From an uncultured Leucobacter sp. (lineage in GTDB: Bacteria; Actinomycetota; Actinomycetes; Actinomycetales; Microbacteriaceae): DNA of 49,936 bases. The stretch is from assembly GCA_937967375.1 (NCBI GenBank), contig CALCJF010000006.1, positions 1 to 49,936 on the forward strand. The letters run 5' to 3'. A program made the translations under genes and the position numbers. The notes under the pieces are model-generated. The model did no database searches, was not told the origin of the DNA, and saw nothing but the letters and a program-made list of their open reading frames with translations. Below are positions 33,270 through 42,002 of the stretch, in pieces. Position 1 is the stretch's first letter. Every line of letters begins with the position of its first letter.

Positions 33270-34318
33270 ACGCCGCCTCCTCCGGCTCGACCGTGCGGCG
33301 GCACGATCTGATCGCCGCCTTCACCATCTGATGTGGTCGGGTACCCGCCGCCAGCCTCTGTCGCAGACGAAAGCCCGACTACGCCAATCGCCGAGGTTTC
33401 AACCGTGGGCCGCTGGACGTCTGGCCTCGCCCCGACGCCTCGCGCGAAGTAGCGCTCAACGTAATATTGGCCCACCATCAGCAGTGAGGTCAGCACCAGA
33501 TACCAGAACGATGCCACGATCAAGAAGGGAACCGGCTTGTACATCGCCACCCCGATGTCGTGCGTTCGCATGTAGAGGTCGACCGTGACCGGCACCGCGA
33601 CCACGAGCGAGGTGGTCTTCAGCATCGAGATCACCTCGTTGCCGGTTGGTGGAACGATCACGCGCATCGCCTGCGGCAGCACAATACGGGTCATCGTGTG
33701 CCACCAGCCGAGACCGAGGGCAACAGACGCCTCCTCCTGTCCCTTGTCGACCGAAAGCAAACCGGCACGAACGATCTCGGCCATATAGGCCGACTCGTTC
33801 AGCGCCAGGCCGATCACGGCGAGCGTAAACATGCTGAAGATGTCTTTCGTCACCAGCTCGATGCCAGCATCGGTGAAAGGGATGCCGAGTGTGATCGTCT
33901 TGTAGACCACCGGCATCAGACCCCAGAACACCAACTGCACGTACACGGGCGTGCCACGGAAGATCCAGAGATACACCCATGCCACCGCGCGAAACACCGG
34001 GTTCGGTGAGAGACGCATGATCGCGAGCAGAATGCCGAGCGTGATCGCGATGATCATCGGGTAGATCGTCAGCTGCAGCGTGTAGCCGAGCGCGATGAGC
34101 ACGCGAGTATCGAAGAGGTACGCAACGACGATGTCCCACGAGAACACCGGGCGGTTGTAGAGGGCGTCGTATATGAACAACCCCGCAACAATGATGAGCA
34201 GTGCCGCCGCAACACCGCGCCACGGATGGCGCAGTTTGATCGCTTGGATCGCAGCAGGCTGCTCATGCCGCTGGGGCTGTGCAGAATTCTGCGCAGCCCC
34301 AGAATGCATGTCAGTCAT
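33266..34318 (-). CDS. Polar amino-acid ABC transporter, permease
   Basis: A 350-residue inner-membrane permease (HisMQ-type) with the conserved EAA-type loop AGLLSVDKGQEEASVALGLG and LPQAMRVIVPPTGNEVISML. Helices about 36-55, 69-95, 105-125, 160-180, 260-285. The C-terminal ~55 residues are Gly/Ser-rich and charged, beyond the usual family end. It is a single polypeptide for both permease positions, expected to form a homodimer. Confidence 0.93.
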   Translation of the reverse strand: MTDMHSGAAQNSAQPQRHEQPAAIQAIKLRHPWRGVAAALLIIVAGLFIYDALYNRPVFSWDIVVAYLFDTRVLIALGYTLQLTIYPMIIAITLGILLAIMRLSPNPVFRAVAWVYLWIFRGTPVYVQLVFWGLMPVVYKTITLGIPFTDAGIELVTKDIFSMFTLAVIGLALNESAYMAEIVRAGLLSVDKGQEEASVALGLGWWHTMTRIVLPQAMRVIVPPTGNEVISMLKTTSLVVAVPVTVDLYMRTHDIGVAMYKPVPFLIVASFWYLVLTSLLMVGQYYVERYFARGVGARPDVQRPTVETSAIGVVGLSSATEAGGGYPTTSDGEGGDQIVPPHGRAGGGGV

Positions 34319-34350
34319 GACTTGCTTCGTTTCTGACTATCGAAACGCCG

Positions 34351-35211
34351 CTACTTGCCGGCGTTGATGGTCGCCTTGTCGATCGCACCGGCTTCGAAGC
34401 CGGCATCGGTCAAGATCTTGAGGTAGGTGCCGTTGTCCATCAGCTCCTGCAGGGCGGCCTGCACTGCCTCAGCCATGCCCGAATCCTTCTGCACTGCGAA
34501 GCCGTAGGGGGCCGAGTCGAACATCTCGCCAGTCAGTTCGAGCTTGCCCTCGGACTGCTGTACCGCATCGACGATCACGGGGAAGTCACCCGAGGTAGCC
34601 GCCGCGCGACCGTCAATCACCGCACCGGTCGCCTGGGCCTGTCCATCAAACGGCAGGATCTCGATCGCGGGCTTGCCCGCGTCGGTGCACGCCTTCGACT
34701 TCGCGGGCAGCTCGTCAGTGTGCTGCACAGTGTCGGCCTGCACCGAGATGGTAAGGCCGCACGCGTCGTCAGGGTTGACGTTCGAACCGGCGGGGGCCGC
34801 CCACATGCTGCCTGCGTCTAGGAAGTTCACGAAGTCAACGGTCTTCTGGCGAGTTGCGTTGTCGGTGAACGACGACGAGCCCATGTTGACCGCCCCTTCT
34901 TCAATGCGAGGCAAGATGCCCTCGAACGGGATGATCTGCCATTCCGGCTTGAGACCCATCTGTTCTGCAACCGCGTTCGCGAGCTCGACGCCCCAACCGG
35001 TCGGGTTGCCCTGGTCGTCCTTGTACTCGTTCGGCGGGTAGTCGGCGTCGGTGCCGATGATGAGCACGCCAGACTTCATGATCTCTTCGGCGCTCACGAC
35101 GCTCGCGCTGCTGCTGCTCGACTCTTTCACTGCGGAGTCGTCGTTGGTGCATCCGGTAAGCGCCAATGCCGTGGCGGCGATGAGCGCGGGAACCGCGTAA
35201 CGAATCTTCAT
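34351..35211 (-). CDS. Polar amino-acid ABC transporter, substrate-binding lipoprotein
   Basis: A 286-residue solute-binding protein (family 3). Signal peptide with lipobox LALTGC, then SGVLIIGTDADYPPNEYKDD and MGSSSFTDNATRQKTVDFVN (pocket segments). An extra Ser-rich linker (ESSSSSASVVS) follows the lipidated Cys. It has a Cys pair (DACGL, KSKACTDAG) that may form a disulfide in the lid. The ATG at 35211 fits the signal peptide; a longer in-frame start at 35310 would precede it unnecessarily. Amino-acid specificity cannot be told. Confidence 0.92.
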   Translation of the reverse strand: MKIRYAVPALIAATALALTGCTNDDSAVKESSSSSASVVSAEEIMKSGVLIIGTDADYPPNEYKDDQGNPTGWGVELANAVAEQMGLKPEWQIIPFEGILPRIEEGAVNMGSSSFTDNATRQKTVDFVNFLDAGSMWAAPAGSNVNPDDACGLTISVQADTVQHTDELPAKSKACTDAGKPAIEILPFDGQAQATGAVIDGRAAATSGDFPVIVDAVQQSEGKLELTGEMFDSAPYGFAVQKDSGMAEAVQAALQELMDNGTYLKILTDAGFEAGAIDKATINAGK

Positions 35212-35448
35212 TGATCCAACATCCTCTTCTGTTGATTGGGTCAGCCCAGGATCGACCTGGTTACACGGTGAGCATAGCGCGCAGAATGAACGCCCAAAGC
35301 CAGGAGGCAAGAGTTGGGATCAATCTGCAACCTTGGCCGGATCGGTTGAGCCCGGGAATAGTTCACCCGCCCCACGAGTTTCACCTCATCGTGGCGCGGG
35401 CCGATCCCACGCCCACCAAGAAACTTCACGAAACAGGAGCGCTCACAA

Positions 35449-36015
35449 GTGGCAAAGCCCAAACTCATGATCATTGTCGGCAGTGTGCGAGAGGGGCGTG
35501 TCGGCCTTCCGATCGCCGAGTGGGTAAACAAGACGGCCCTCGCCGGTGACCACTTCGATATCGACTTCGCCGACCTCAAAGAGATCGCGCTGCCCCTCAT
35601 GGATGAACCGAATCACCCGCGCATGCAGCAGTACACCAAGCCGCACACCATCGAGTGGGCGAAGCGCGTCGCAGCGGCAGACGCTTTCATCTTCGTCTTT
35701 CCCGAGTACAACCACAGCTACTCACCCGCGATCAAGAATGCGCTCGACTACCTCGGGCACGAGTGGGATCGCAAGCCTGTCGGCTTCGTCAACTGGGGTG
35801 GCAACTCGGGTGGCACCCGCGCGCAGGCCGCGCTGCGCCCGGTGGTTACCTCGATGGGCATGGTCATGACGCACGGCCTCATCGAGATCAACTTTGCGGG
35901 TGCGCAGCTCGAAGACGGCGTCTTCTCGCCGAATGAGCAGCAATCGACCGTGCTCGGCCTGATGCTCGACGAGCTGCAGCAGCTCGACGGCGCGCTGCGC
36001 CCGCTGCGCGGCTAG
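35449..36015 (+). CDS. NAD(P)H-dependent FMN reductase family protein
   Basis: A 188-residue flavodoxin-fold oxidoreductase. FMN-phosphate loop GSVREGRVG (11-19) and the PEYNHSYSPAIKNALDYL segment (85-102) that packs on the isoalloxazine are intact. The family includes azoreductases, chromate and quinone reductases. GTG start at 35449 has AGGAG 10 nt upstream. It stands alone between two oppositely oriented operons; a hairpin (36024-36052) ends it. Confidence 0.9.
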   Translation: MAKPKLMIIVGSVREGRVGLPIAEWVNKTALAGDHFDIDFADLKEIALPLMDEPNHPRMQQYTKPHTIEWAKRVAAADAFIFVFPEYNHSYSPAIKNALDYLGHEWDRKPVGFVNWGGNSGGTRAQAALRPVVTSMGMVMTHGLIEINFAGAQLEDGVFSPNEQQSTVLGLMLDELQQLDGALRPLRG

Positions 36016-36023
36016 GCAGTCGG

Positions 36024-36052
36024 GTGCGGTGCGGGGTCAACTCGCACCGCAC
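36024..36052. terminator. Hairpin of GTGCGGTGCG/CGCACCGCAC
   Basis: GTGCGGTGCG (36024-36033) pairs perfectly with CGCACCGCAC (36043-36052), loop of 9 nt; a further CCGCACCGCACG follows, so alternative pairings exist. It lies between the converging FMN reductase and hydantoinase genes; there is no U-tract. Confidence 0.5.
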
Positions 36053-36078
36053 CGCACCGCACGCACCTTCGTCGAGAA

Positions 36079-37632
36079 TCACACCACCTGCAGTGGCCCG
36101 GCCGCCTTCACAAGCACTCGGTTCGAGTTGCCAGGCACGTAGCTCAGCGGGATCTCGGACAGCGAGGTGATACGCACCTGGGCTGGATCGGCGCCAGCAC
36201 GCACTGCTTCTTCGATCGCGAGCGCGCGAGCCTCTGCCAGGCACTCCTCGCGGCTGCGATCCTCGTAGCGATACATGCGCTCGACGAAACCGGAGGCTTC
36301 GGCGATCGCTGCCCCGTATGCGTTCGCAACCTCGTGATGCGCGGGCCGAATCACTTCGCTGACGCCCTCGATCGTGTCGGGCACAAGGTGCGAGCCGCCG
36401 CCGACAGCGATCAGCGGCATCAGAGCACTACTCGCTTTCATGCGATCGGTGATCGCCTTGATCTGCGCGTCACCCCATTCGAACGCCCGCACGACGATCC
36501 CGGAATCGAGCGATTCGACGAGCGAAGCATCACCGAACCCTCTGAGCCGCCCGGCCCGCACCGACACGTCGGACATGGTGAGCACCTCGCCGCCACACAC
36601 GATCGCGTCTTCGACGACCCGGTGCCCCACGGAGTCTGGGCCGACCACCGTGCGATCGCCCTCGATACGCACGATGGTGCCGCCACCGAGGCCGAACGAG
36701 ACGAGGTCGGGCATCCGGAAATTCGTGCGAACCCCGCCGATCTCTTCCGACGCCGTCGATTCACGCGGAAATCCGTCGATCAGAATACCGATATCTGTCG
36801 AGGTGCCGCCGACATCGACGACGACCGCGTCGCTGAGCCCCGCGAGCCGGCACGCACCGCGCATCGAGTTGGTCGGGCCCGAACCAAGCGCCAGCACCGG
36901 AAAGTTCAAGGCCGTCTCGGCCGTCATGAGCGTGCCGTCGTTCTGTGTCAGGTAGATCTCTGCGTCGAGGCCCTGCTCGGCGAGCGCCCGGCCGAAGCCG
37001 TGCACGACCTCGCGAGCGACCCCGAGCAGCGAGGCGTTCAGAATGACCGCGTTCTCGCGCTCAATCAAGCCGATCGCACCGACTTCGTGGCTCATCGAGA
37101 TCGGAACATCCGCTCCGAGTTCTTCGGAGAGTATCTCGGCCGCACGCAACTCGTGGTCACGATTGACGGGCGAGAACGGCGCCGACACGGCGATCGCGCT
37201 CACGCGGTCGCGCACCTTGGCCGCGAACGCGCGCACCGCATCCTCGTCGAGCGGAGCGATCTCGCTGCCGTCGTACTCGTGACCGCCCCCGATGATCTCG
37301 GAATGGCCGAGCACGGCCTCGACGAGATCGTCTGGCCAGCCGGCACCCGGCCGAGCGCCGAGTGTCGAGGGTGCGGCGAGCCGCAGCACGCCCACCTTCT
37401 CGAGCCCGCGGCGCTGAATGATCGCGTTGATCGGGTGCGTCGTGCCGAGCATCGCCTGTGCGATCGAGCCACCGTCGACCTCGGCGACCATGCTGCTCAG
37501 CGCATTGCGAATCCCGTCGAAGGGGTCGGTGGTGGTCGCCGTTTTCACTGAAGCGAGCACTTTGCCGCTCTCGTCGACGACAACGGCGTCCGTGTTGGTG
37601 CCACCGACATCGATTCCAACTCTCAGTCTCAT
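36079..37632 (-). CDS. Hydantoinase/oxoprolinase family protein (HyuA-type)
   Basis: A 517-residue ATP-dependent ring-opening amidohydrolase of the actin-like ATPase fold. Motifs: VGIDVGGTNTDAVVVDESG (phosphate 1), LGTTHPINAIIQRRGLEKVG, and VVDVGGTSTDIGILIDGFPR (phosphate 2). It is shorter than HyuA/OplAH (about 700), as is usual for the stand-alone form that pairs with DUF917 proteins. It is the last gene of the run; 4 nt separate it from DUF917. The substrate is probably a (thio)hydantoin ring from the DUF917 step (inference). Confidence 0.85.
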   Translation of the reverse strand: MRLRVGIDVGGTNTDAVVVDESGKVLASVKTATTTDPFDGIRNALSSMVAEVDGGSIAQAMLGTTHPINAIIQRRGLEKVGVLRLAAPSTLGARPGAGWPDDLVEAVLGHSEIIGGGHEYDGSEIAPLDEDAVRAFAAKVRDRVSAIAVSAPFSPVNRDHELRAAEILSEELGADVPISMSHEVGAIGLIERENAVILNASLLGVAREVVHGFGRALAEQGLDAEIYLTQNDGTLMTAETALNFPVLALGSGPTNSMRGACRLAGLSDAVVVDVGGTSTDIGILIDGFPRESTASEEIGGVRTNFRMPDLVSFGLGGGTIVRIEGDRTVVGPDSVGHRVVEDAIVCGGEVLTMSDVSVRAGRLRGFGDASLVESLDSGIVVRAFEWGDAQIKAITDRMKASSALMPLIAVGGGSHLVPDTIEGVSEVIRPAHHEVANAYGAAIAEASGFVERMYRYEDRSREECLAEARALAIEEAVRAGADPAQVRITSLSEIPLSYVPGNSNRVLVKAAGPLQVV

Positions 37633-37636
37633 CTGC

Positions 37637-38704
37637 TCAGCCCTCCATCGGGGTGTAGGGAACGTCGTATCCGAAGGCCTTCGGACCCACCAGGTCGAGG
37701 TAGCCGTCGCGGCGCCATTCGGGCGCGCACGGCAGGCCGAGCACGGTGACCCGTTGGCCGTATCCGAGCGCCTCCGTGGTGATCGGGGCGCCGGTCTCGT
37801 GATCGACCACGCAGATCAGATCGGGCGGAGTGACGATCGGCTTGCCGTTCTCGGTAGCGAGCAGCAACTCGTTCTGCAACTCGATGCGCATGGTTCGCGA
37901 AGTGTCGTTGAAGTCTTCGATGGTGAGCGTGCCGCGGGCGAAGCCCTCGGTTGTACGACGTTCGAGGTCGACGACCTTGCCCTCGAACACGCGCCTGCCC
38001 TCGGTGAACTCGAGCAGAAGATCCCAGGCGCCCTCGCGCGCCTCGTGAATCTCGCGCAGCAGGCGGCCGACAGTCAGGCAGTACTCTATGGAACCGCTCA
38101 CCGCCCAGTCTTTCGCTTCTTTGCCGCTCATCGAGTATGACGCCATCGCATTCGACATGCCGAGCGTCATCACCGCACCGCGCACGAGCTTCTCACCGAG
38201 CTGATTCGTCTGCGACTCGATCACCAGGCGATTGCCCTTCTCGTCGGCCAAAGTCAGCGGCGAGACTTTGATGCCGCCAAGAGTGAAGGCGGTCATCTCG
38301 ATCTGCGGAAATGCGCGGCGCATGCCGTCGGCATCGAGGCAGGGCAGGCCCAGCTCGGCCGCGACGACCAGCGGGATGAGCGTGTTCATGCCACCGACCT
38401 CGACCGGCATCACCGCGTCGACCTTGCGGCCCAGGTAGGTCTCGAGCGCCGTGAGCGCCGCAACGAACTCCTTGCCAGAGGGCAGCTTCTCGATGAGCAC
38501 GGTGGGTGCGCCGACTCCGGCGATGGTCACGACGAGCGCATCATCTGCGAGTTCGTCAACACCCATGATCTTGATGGGGCCGTGATCGCGGATCGCCTGG
38601 CCCGCCACAATCCGCGCGACGAAGGGGTCGCCACCACCGCCCGTGCCGAGCAGTGTCGCGCCGAGCGCGAGATCGTCGAGCTCTGCTTCTTCGAGATATC
38701 TCAT
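37637..38704 (-). CDS. DUF917 family protein (S-methyl-thiohydantoin desulfurase type)
   Basis: A 355-residue protein of the DUF917 family; Pfam names the domain after S-methyl-thiohydantoin desulfurase. It opens MRYLEEAELDDLALGATLLG followed by TGGGGDPF. Other landmarks: PVEVGGMNTLIPLVVAAELG, LPCLDADGMRRAFPQIEM, and the C-terminal PDLICVVDHETGAPITTE. Family members usually neighbour hydantoinase genes, as here, and are proposed to remove sulfur or act on hydantoin-like rings. No exact substrate can be deduced. The start follows the HpcH stop by 9 nt. Confidence 0.88.
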   Translation of the reverse strand: MRYLEEAELDDLALGATLLGTGGGGDPFVARIVAGQAIRDHGPIKIMGVDELADDALVVTIAGVGAPTVLIEKLPSGKEFVAALTALETYLGRKVDAVMPVEVGGMNTLIPLVVAAELGLPCLDADGMRRAFPQIEMTAFTLGGIKVSPLTLADEKGNRLVIESQTNQLGEKLVRGAVMTLGMSNAMASYSMSGKEAKDWAVSGSIEYCLTVGRLLREIHEAREGAWDLLLEFTEGRRVFEGKVVDLERRTTEGFARGTLTIEDFNDTSRTMRIELQNELLLATENGKPIVTPPDLICVVDHETGAPITTEALGYGQRVTVLGLPCAPEWRRDGYLDLVGPKAFGYDVPYTPMEG

Positions 38705-38713
38705 GTTCGTTCC

Positions 38714-39541
38714 TTAGTATGTTGCGCCCGGCTCTGCCGGAGAATACGTGCGATCCTCGGATCCCAGCAGCGCCCGGGCCGCGCCCGCCAGCAGCGCTGA
38801 GTCGAGTCCGATTGAGAGAAATCTCGCGCCCAGTGCCTCGACCCTGCGAGCCTGATCCTCGTTGCTGCAATGCACCCCCGAGAAGCGACCTGCCCGCACC
38901 GTCGCCGTCACGATCCGCTCGATCGCCCGCTCGTGCTCGTCGGAGCCCATCTGCACCCCGAGGCTCGCCGCGAGATCGGTCGGGCCGATGAACACGAGGT
39001 CAATACCGTCGACAGCGAGGATCTCATCGAGCGCCTCGAGGCCCGCCGTGGTCTCGATCATGACCGCCACGAGCACCCGATCGTTCGCGGTGCGCAGGAG
39101 GCCCAGCATGTCGGAGCCGTGCCCTGACGCGCGTCCTGCGCCGAGCCCTCGAGCCCCGAGCGGCGCGAAACGTGTGGCCCGGGCCACTCGCCTCGCCTCG
39201 GCTCCCGACTCCACTCGCGGAACGACAATGCCCGCCACGCCGCTGTCGAGCGCCTTTCCGAGCGGCGCCAACGACGACTCCGCGCGATAGAGCACAGGCA
39301 TGCCGAGGTGTTCGGCGGCGCGAACGTATGCGCCGAGCGAACCGGGCGAGAAGTCCGCGTGCTCGCCGTCAAGCATCACGAAGTCTGCGCAGCTGCGCGC
39401 GAGCACCTCGGTCACCTCGACCGCGGGAATGACCTGCACCACTCCGCGCAGCGAGCCCTCGGCGAGAAGCTGCCGCAGCGAGTTCGGTGCGGCAGCCGTG
39501 TGCGCTCGATCCCCCGTGCCGTCGGCATCGAGCACGCTCAT
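38714..39541 (-). CDS. HpcH/HpaI aldolase family protein
   Basis: A 275-residue class II pyruvate-type aldolase. DFVMLDGEHADFS (about 56-68) holds the base-region motif, and DLVFIGPTDLAASLG and VMIETTAGLEALDEI correspond to the metal-binding Glu and Asp segments, with REVES/PRVESG region ALDSGVAGIVVPRVESGAEA. It cleaves 2-keto-3-deoxy acids or similar hydroxy-keto acids to pyruvate. The N-terminal 20 residues are an extension rich in Ala/Asp. It overlaps the phosphatase gene by ATGA. Its presence suggests the pathway ends with a carbon-carbon cleavage. Confidence 0.88.
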   Translation of the reverse strand: MSVLDADGTGDRAHTAAAPNSLRQLLAEGSLRGVVQVIPAVEVTEVLARSCADFVMLDGEHADFSPGSLGAYVRAAEHLGMPVLYRAESSLAPLGKALDSGVAGIVVPRVESGAEARRVARATRFAPLGARGLGAGRASGHGSDMLGLLRTANDRVLVAVMIETTAGLEALDEILAVDGIDLVFIGPTDLAASLGVQMGSDEHERAIERIVTATVRAGRFSGVHCSNEDQARRVEALGARFLSIGLDSALLAGAARALLGSEDRTYSPAEPGATY

Positions 39542-40338
39542 GCCGCACCGACCACGAGTTCGCGGCGAAGCGCATCGAGAGCGCTCGATGGGGTGCCGTG
39601 GTCAATCAGAAAACGCTCGGCACCGCCGTGCTCTTCGCGAATTCGCGCAAGCATGGCGACCATCAGCTCAGCCGGCGCCAACGTCGGGTTCGACGCCATG
39701 CTCGCCGGAAAACCGTTGCGCGCATAGTGCTGCTTGACCCTCGCCACGAATGCCTCGCCAAGAAACGACTCGGTCGCCGCGAAGTCGCGCACGACCCACT
39801 GCTCGGGCACACCGAGCGCCGAAAGGGTGAGCGCGGTGACCATGCCGGTGCGATCTTTGCCCGCCGTGCAGTGCACGACCGACGGGGCCGAGATCGTCTC
39901 GCTGAGGTTGGTAACCGCCAGCGCGAGCTGCTCGGCGTGGTCGCTGACCATCATGTCGTACAGTTTCGGCAGCGTGATGGGCTCGGTGATGTGGTCGAAG
40001 CCATCGGCGAAGAGTGAATCGGCAAACACCGGCACGTAGCGCTGGTCGGCGTTCAGCCCCTCGACACGATCAGGCGACGCCTTCCACTCGTAGGTCTCGC
40101 GCAGGTCGAGTACGGCACCGAGGCCGATCTCGCCGAGAGTCTCGAGGTCGGCATCGCTCAACTCGCTGAGCGCGTCGCTGCGGTAGAGGCGGCCGTGTCG
40201 CAGCGTCCCTCCGGCCGCGACCGGGTACCCGCCGACGTCGCGAAAGTTGAAGGTGCCTTCGAGAGGCACGAGCCGCGATGGGTCGTCGGGCATCGGAGCC
40301 GCGCCCAGGCCGGAGCCGAAAACTGGGTCGAAAATCAT
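39538..40338 (-). CDS. Tyrosine-protein-phosphatase-fold protein
   Basis: A 266-residue dual-specificity/Tyr-phosphatase-like enzyme (LipA/IphP/SiwA-type). The active-site P-loop HCTAGKDRTGMV (156-167) has Cys157 and Arg163; FNFRDVGGYPV and LRHGRLYRSDALSEL are family openings. These enzymes hydrolyse phosphotyrosine, phosphoinositides or small phosphorylated metabolites. Inside a transporter-plus-catabolism run, dephosphorylation of an imported phospho-compound is a plausible reading. ATG 40338 overlaps the permease stop (ATGA), so it is coupled to the transporter. Longer in-frame extension to 40611 lies inside the permease gene and was rejected. Confidence 0.88.
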   Translation of the reverse strand: MIFDPVFGSGLGAAPMPDDPSRLVPLEGTFNFRDVGGYPVAAGGTLRHGRLYRSDALSELSDADLETLGEIGLGAVLDLRETYEWKASPDRVEGLNADQRYVPVFADSLFADGFDHITEPITLPKLYDMMVSDHAEQLALAVTNLSETISAPSVVHCTAGKDRTGMVTALTLSALGVPEQWVVRDFAATESFLGEAFVARVKQHYARNGFPASMASNPTLAPAELMVAMLARIREEHGGAERFLIDHGTPSSALDALRRELVVGAA

Positions 40339-42002
40339 GACAGAAACTCCTCGTCTTTTCCGAGAAAGCGAAACAGGATGATGATGGGTACGGAGCTCAC
40401 AAGCAGCAGCACTGTGCCGAGCACAGATGCGGTCGCGAAGTCTCCCACGAGCACGTGGCGGAAGATCTCGACCGACATGGTGCCGGTTTTCGCTCCGTAG
40501 AGGATCACGGTCGCGTTGAACTCGCGCACCAGGGTCGTCCAGGTGAGCAGTGCGCCAGAGAGAATGGCCGGCATGATGATCGGCACAGTGACCTTGAAGA
40601 ACGTCTTCCACGGCGGCACGCCGAGGTTCACTGAGGCCTCCTCGGTCTGGTCGCCCGTCTGAGCGAGCATCGCCGCTGACGAACGCACCGAGAACGGCAA
40701 GCGCCTCACGACGTAGACGATGATCAAAATGGTGAAGCTGCCCGCAAGAAACAGCGGTGCGCTACCGAAGGTGATGCTGATGGCAATGGCCATCACCACG
40801 CCTGCGACCGCGTAGGGCATCATCGAGAGAAAATCGATGAACCCGTTCAGCATGGTTGGGCGCCTCGTGGTCAGGTAGGCGATGAGCGTGCCGATCGCCA
40901 CGCAGATCAGCGTTGCCGCAGTGGTCAAGAACAGCGTGTTGCCGAGCGACGACCACAACTGGGGCGCGTGCTTCCAGCTGTCGAGGGTGAACTCGAAGAC
41001 GAAAGCGCCGCCCTTGTTCTTCAGAACCGAGCTGAGCACGACCATGAGGATCGGCAGCGCCGTGACAAGCACGACCACCCAGACGGTGAGGTTTACGCCG
41101 AAGATGCCCCAGCCACGGCTCTCGCGCAGCTCGAGCGGCTTGCTCGTCTCGTGCCCGTAGGAGTGGCGGCGCGAGTAGTAGCGCTGGAAAAGCAGGATGC
41201 CGATCGTGAAGAGCAGCAGCACGACCGAGAGCGCGCTCGCGACCTGGTAGTCGGTGCCGGTCTCGCTCACGAACTCCTGATAGATGAGACGCGGCATGAC
41301 TCGAAGGTTCTGGCCGATGATCGCCGGGGTGCCGATGTCGGTGAACGCCGTGACCGCCGCGAGCATCGCACCGGTCGAGATCGCCGGCTTCATGAGCGGC
41401 ATGGTGACCGTCCAGAACGTCTTCCAGTGCGAGTAGCCGAGGTTGATCGAGGCGTCTTCCACGCTCTGATCCACCGTGCGGAAGCCCGAGCTCACCATCA
41501 GGTAGACGAGCGGTGTCGCCTGCAGGCCGAGCACGATGATCGTGCCCGTCCAACCGTAGATCGACGGGAGCTCGATGCCGATCCTCGAGAATGCTTGGGT
41601 GACAAAGCCCGAGCGGCCGAACAGCAGAATCCATGAGTACGCGCCGATGAACGGCGGCGACACGAAGGTGAGCACGATGAGGGCGCGCACGATGAGCTTG
41701 CCCCCGACACGGAATCTGGCCAGCAGGTAGGCGACGGTGGTTCCGAGGGTCGTCGCGATCACGGTCGCGGCAACGGTGAGCAGCACGCTGTTGAGCAGCG
41801 CCTCTCGGTAGTACGCCTTCGTGACCATGTCGGAGTAGGCCTTCCAAACCCGATCCATGTCTCCCGAGAAGAAGCTCGCGCCGATGAGGCGAACGAGTGG
41901 GAATACCAGGAAGATCAGCAGAATGGCAAGAGCGACAATGGAGACGATAGACCAGAACGACAGCCTGATCCCCCGACGCCGGGGGGGCACCACGGCACTC
42001 AT
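40335..42002 (-). CDS. Ferric/phosphonate-type ABC transporter permease, fused double permease
   Basis: A 555-residue permease with two BPD permease domains (FbpB/ThiP/PhnV-type) and 12 predicted helices. EAA-type loops are seen twice: EDASINLGYSHWKTFWTVTM (about 185-204) and EEASVNLGVPPWKTFFKVTV (about 460-479). The N-terminus (MSAVVPPRRRGIRLSF) is basic and cytoplasmic. It overlaps the ATPase gene upstream and the phosphatase downstream by 4 nt each. Confidence 0.92.
   Translation of the reverse strand: MSAVVPPRRRGIRLSFWSIVSIVALAILLIFLVFPLVRLIGASFFSGDMDRVWKAYSDMVTKAYYREALLNSVLLTVAATVIATTLGTTVAYLLARFRVGGKLIVRALIVLTFVSPPFIGAYSWILLFGRSGFVTQAFSRIGIELPSIYGWTGTIIVLGLQATPLVYLMVSSGFRTVDQSVEDASINLGYSHWKTFWTVTMPLMKPAISTGAMLAAVTAFTDIGTPAIIGQNLRVMPRLIYQEFVSETGTDYQVASALSVVLLLFTIGILLFQRYYSRRHSYGHETSKPLELRESRGWGIFGVNLTVWVVVLVTALPILMVVLSSVLKNKGGAFVFEFTLDSWKHAPQLWSSLGNTLFLTTAATLICVAIGTLIAYLTTRRPTMLNGFIDFLSMMPYAVAGVVMAIAISITFGSAPLFLAGSFTILIIVYVVRRLPFSVRSSAAMLAQTGDQTEEASVNLGVPPWKTFFKVTVPIIMPAILSGALLTWTTLVREFNATVILYGAKTGTMSVEIFRHVLVGDFATASVLGTVLLLVSSVPIIILFRFLGKDEEFLS

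Noticed and set aside
36018..36062. Tandem GCACC repeats as a CRISPR-like or phage repeat.
   Set aside because: Only short, imperfect units that form a simple hairpin after the FMN reductase gene.
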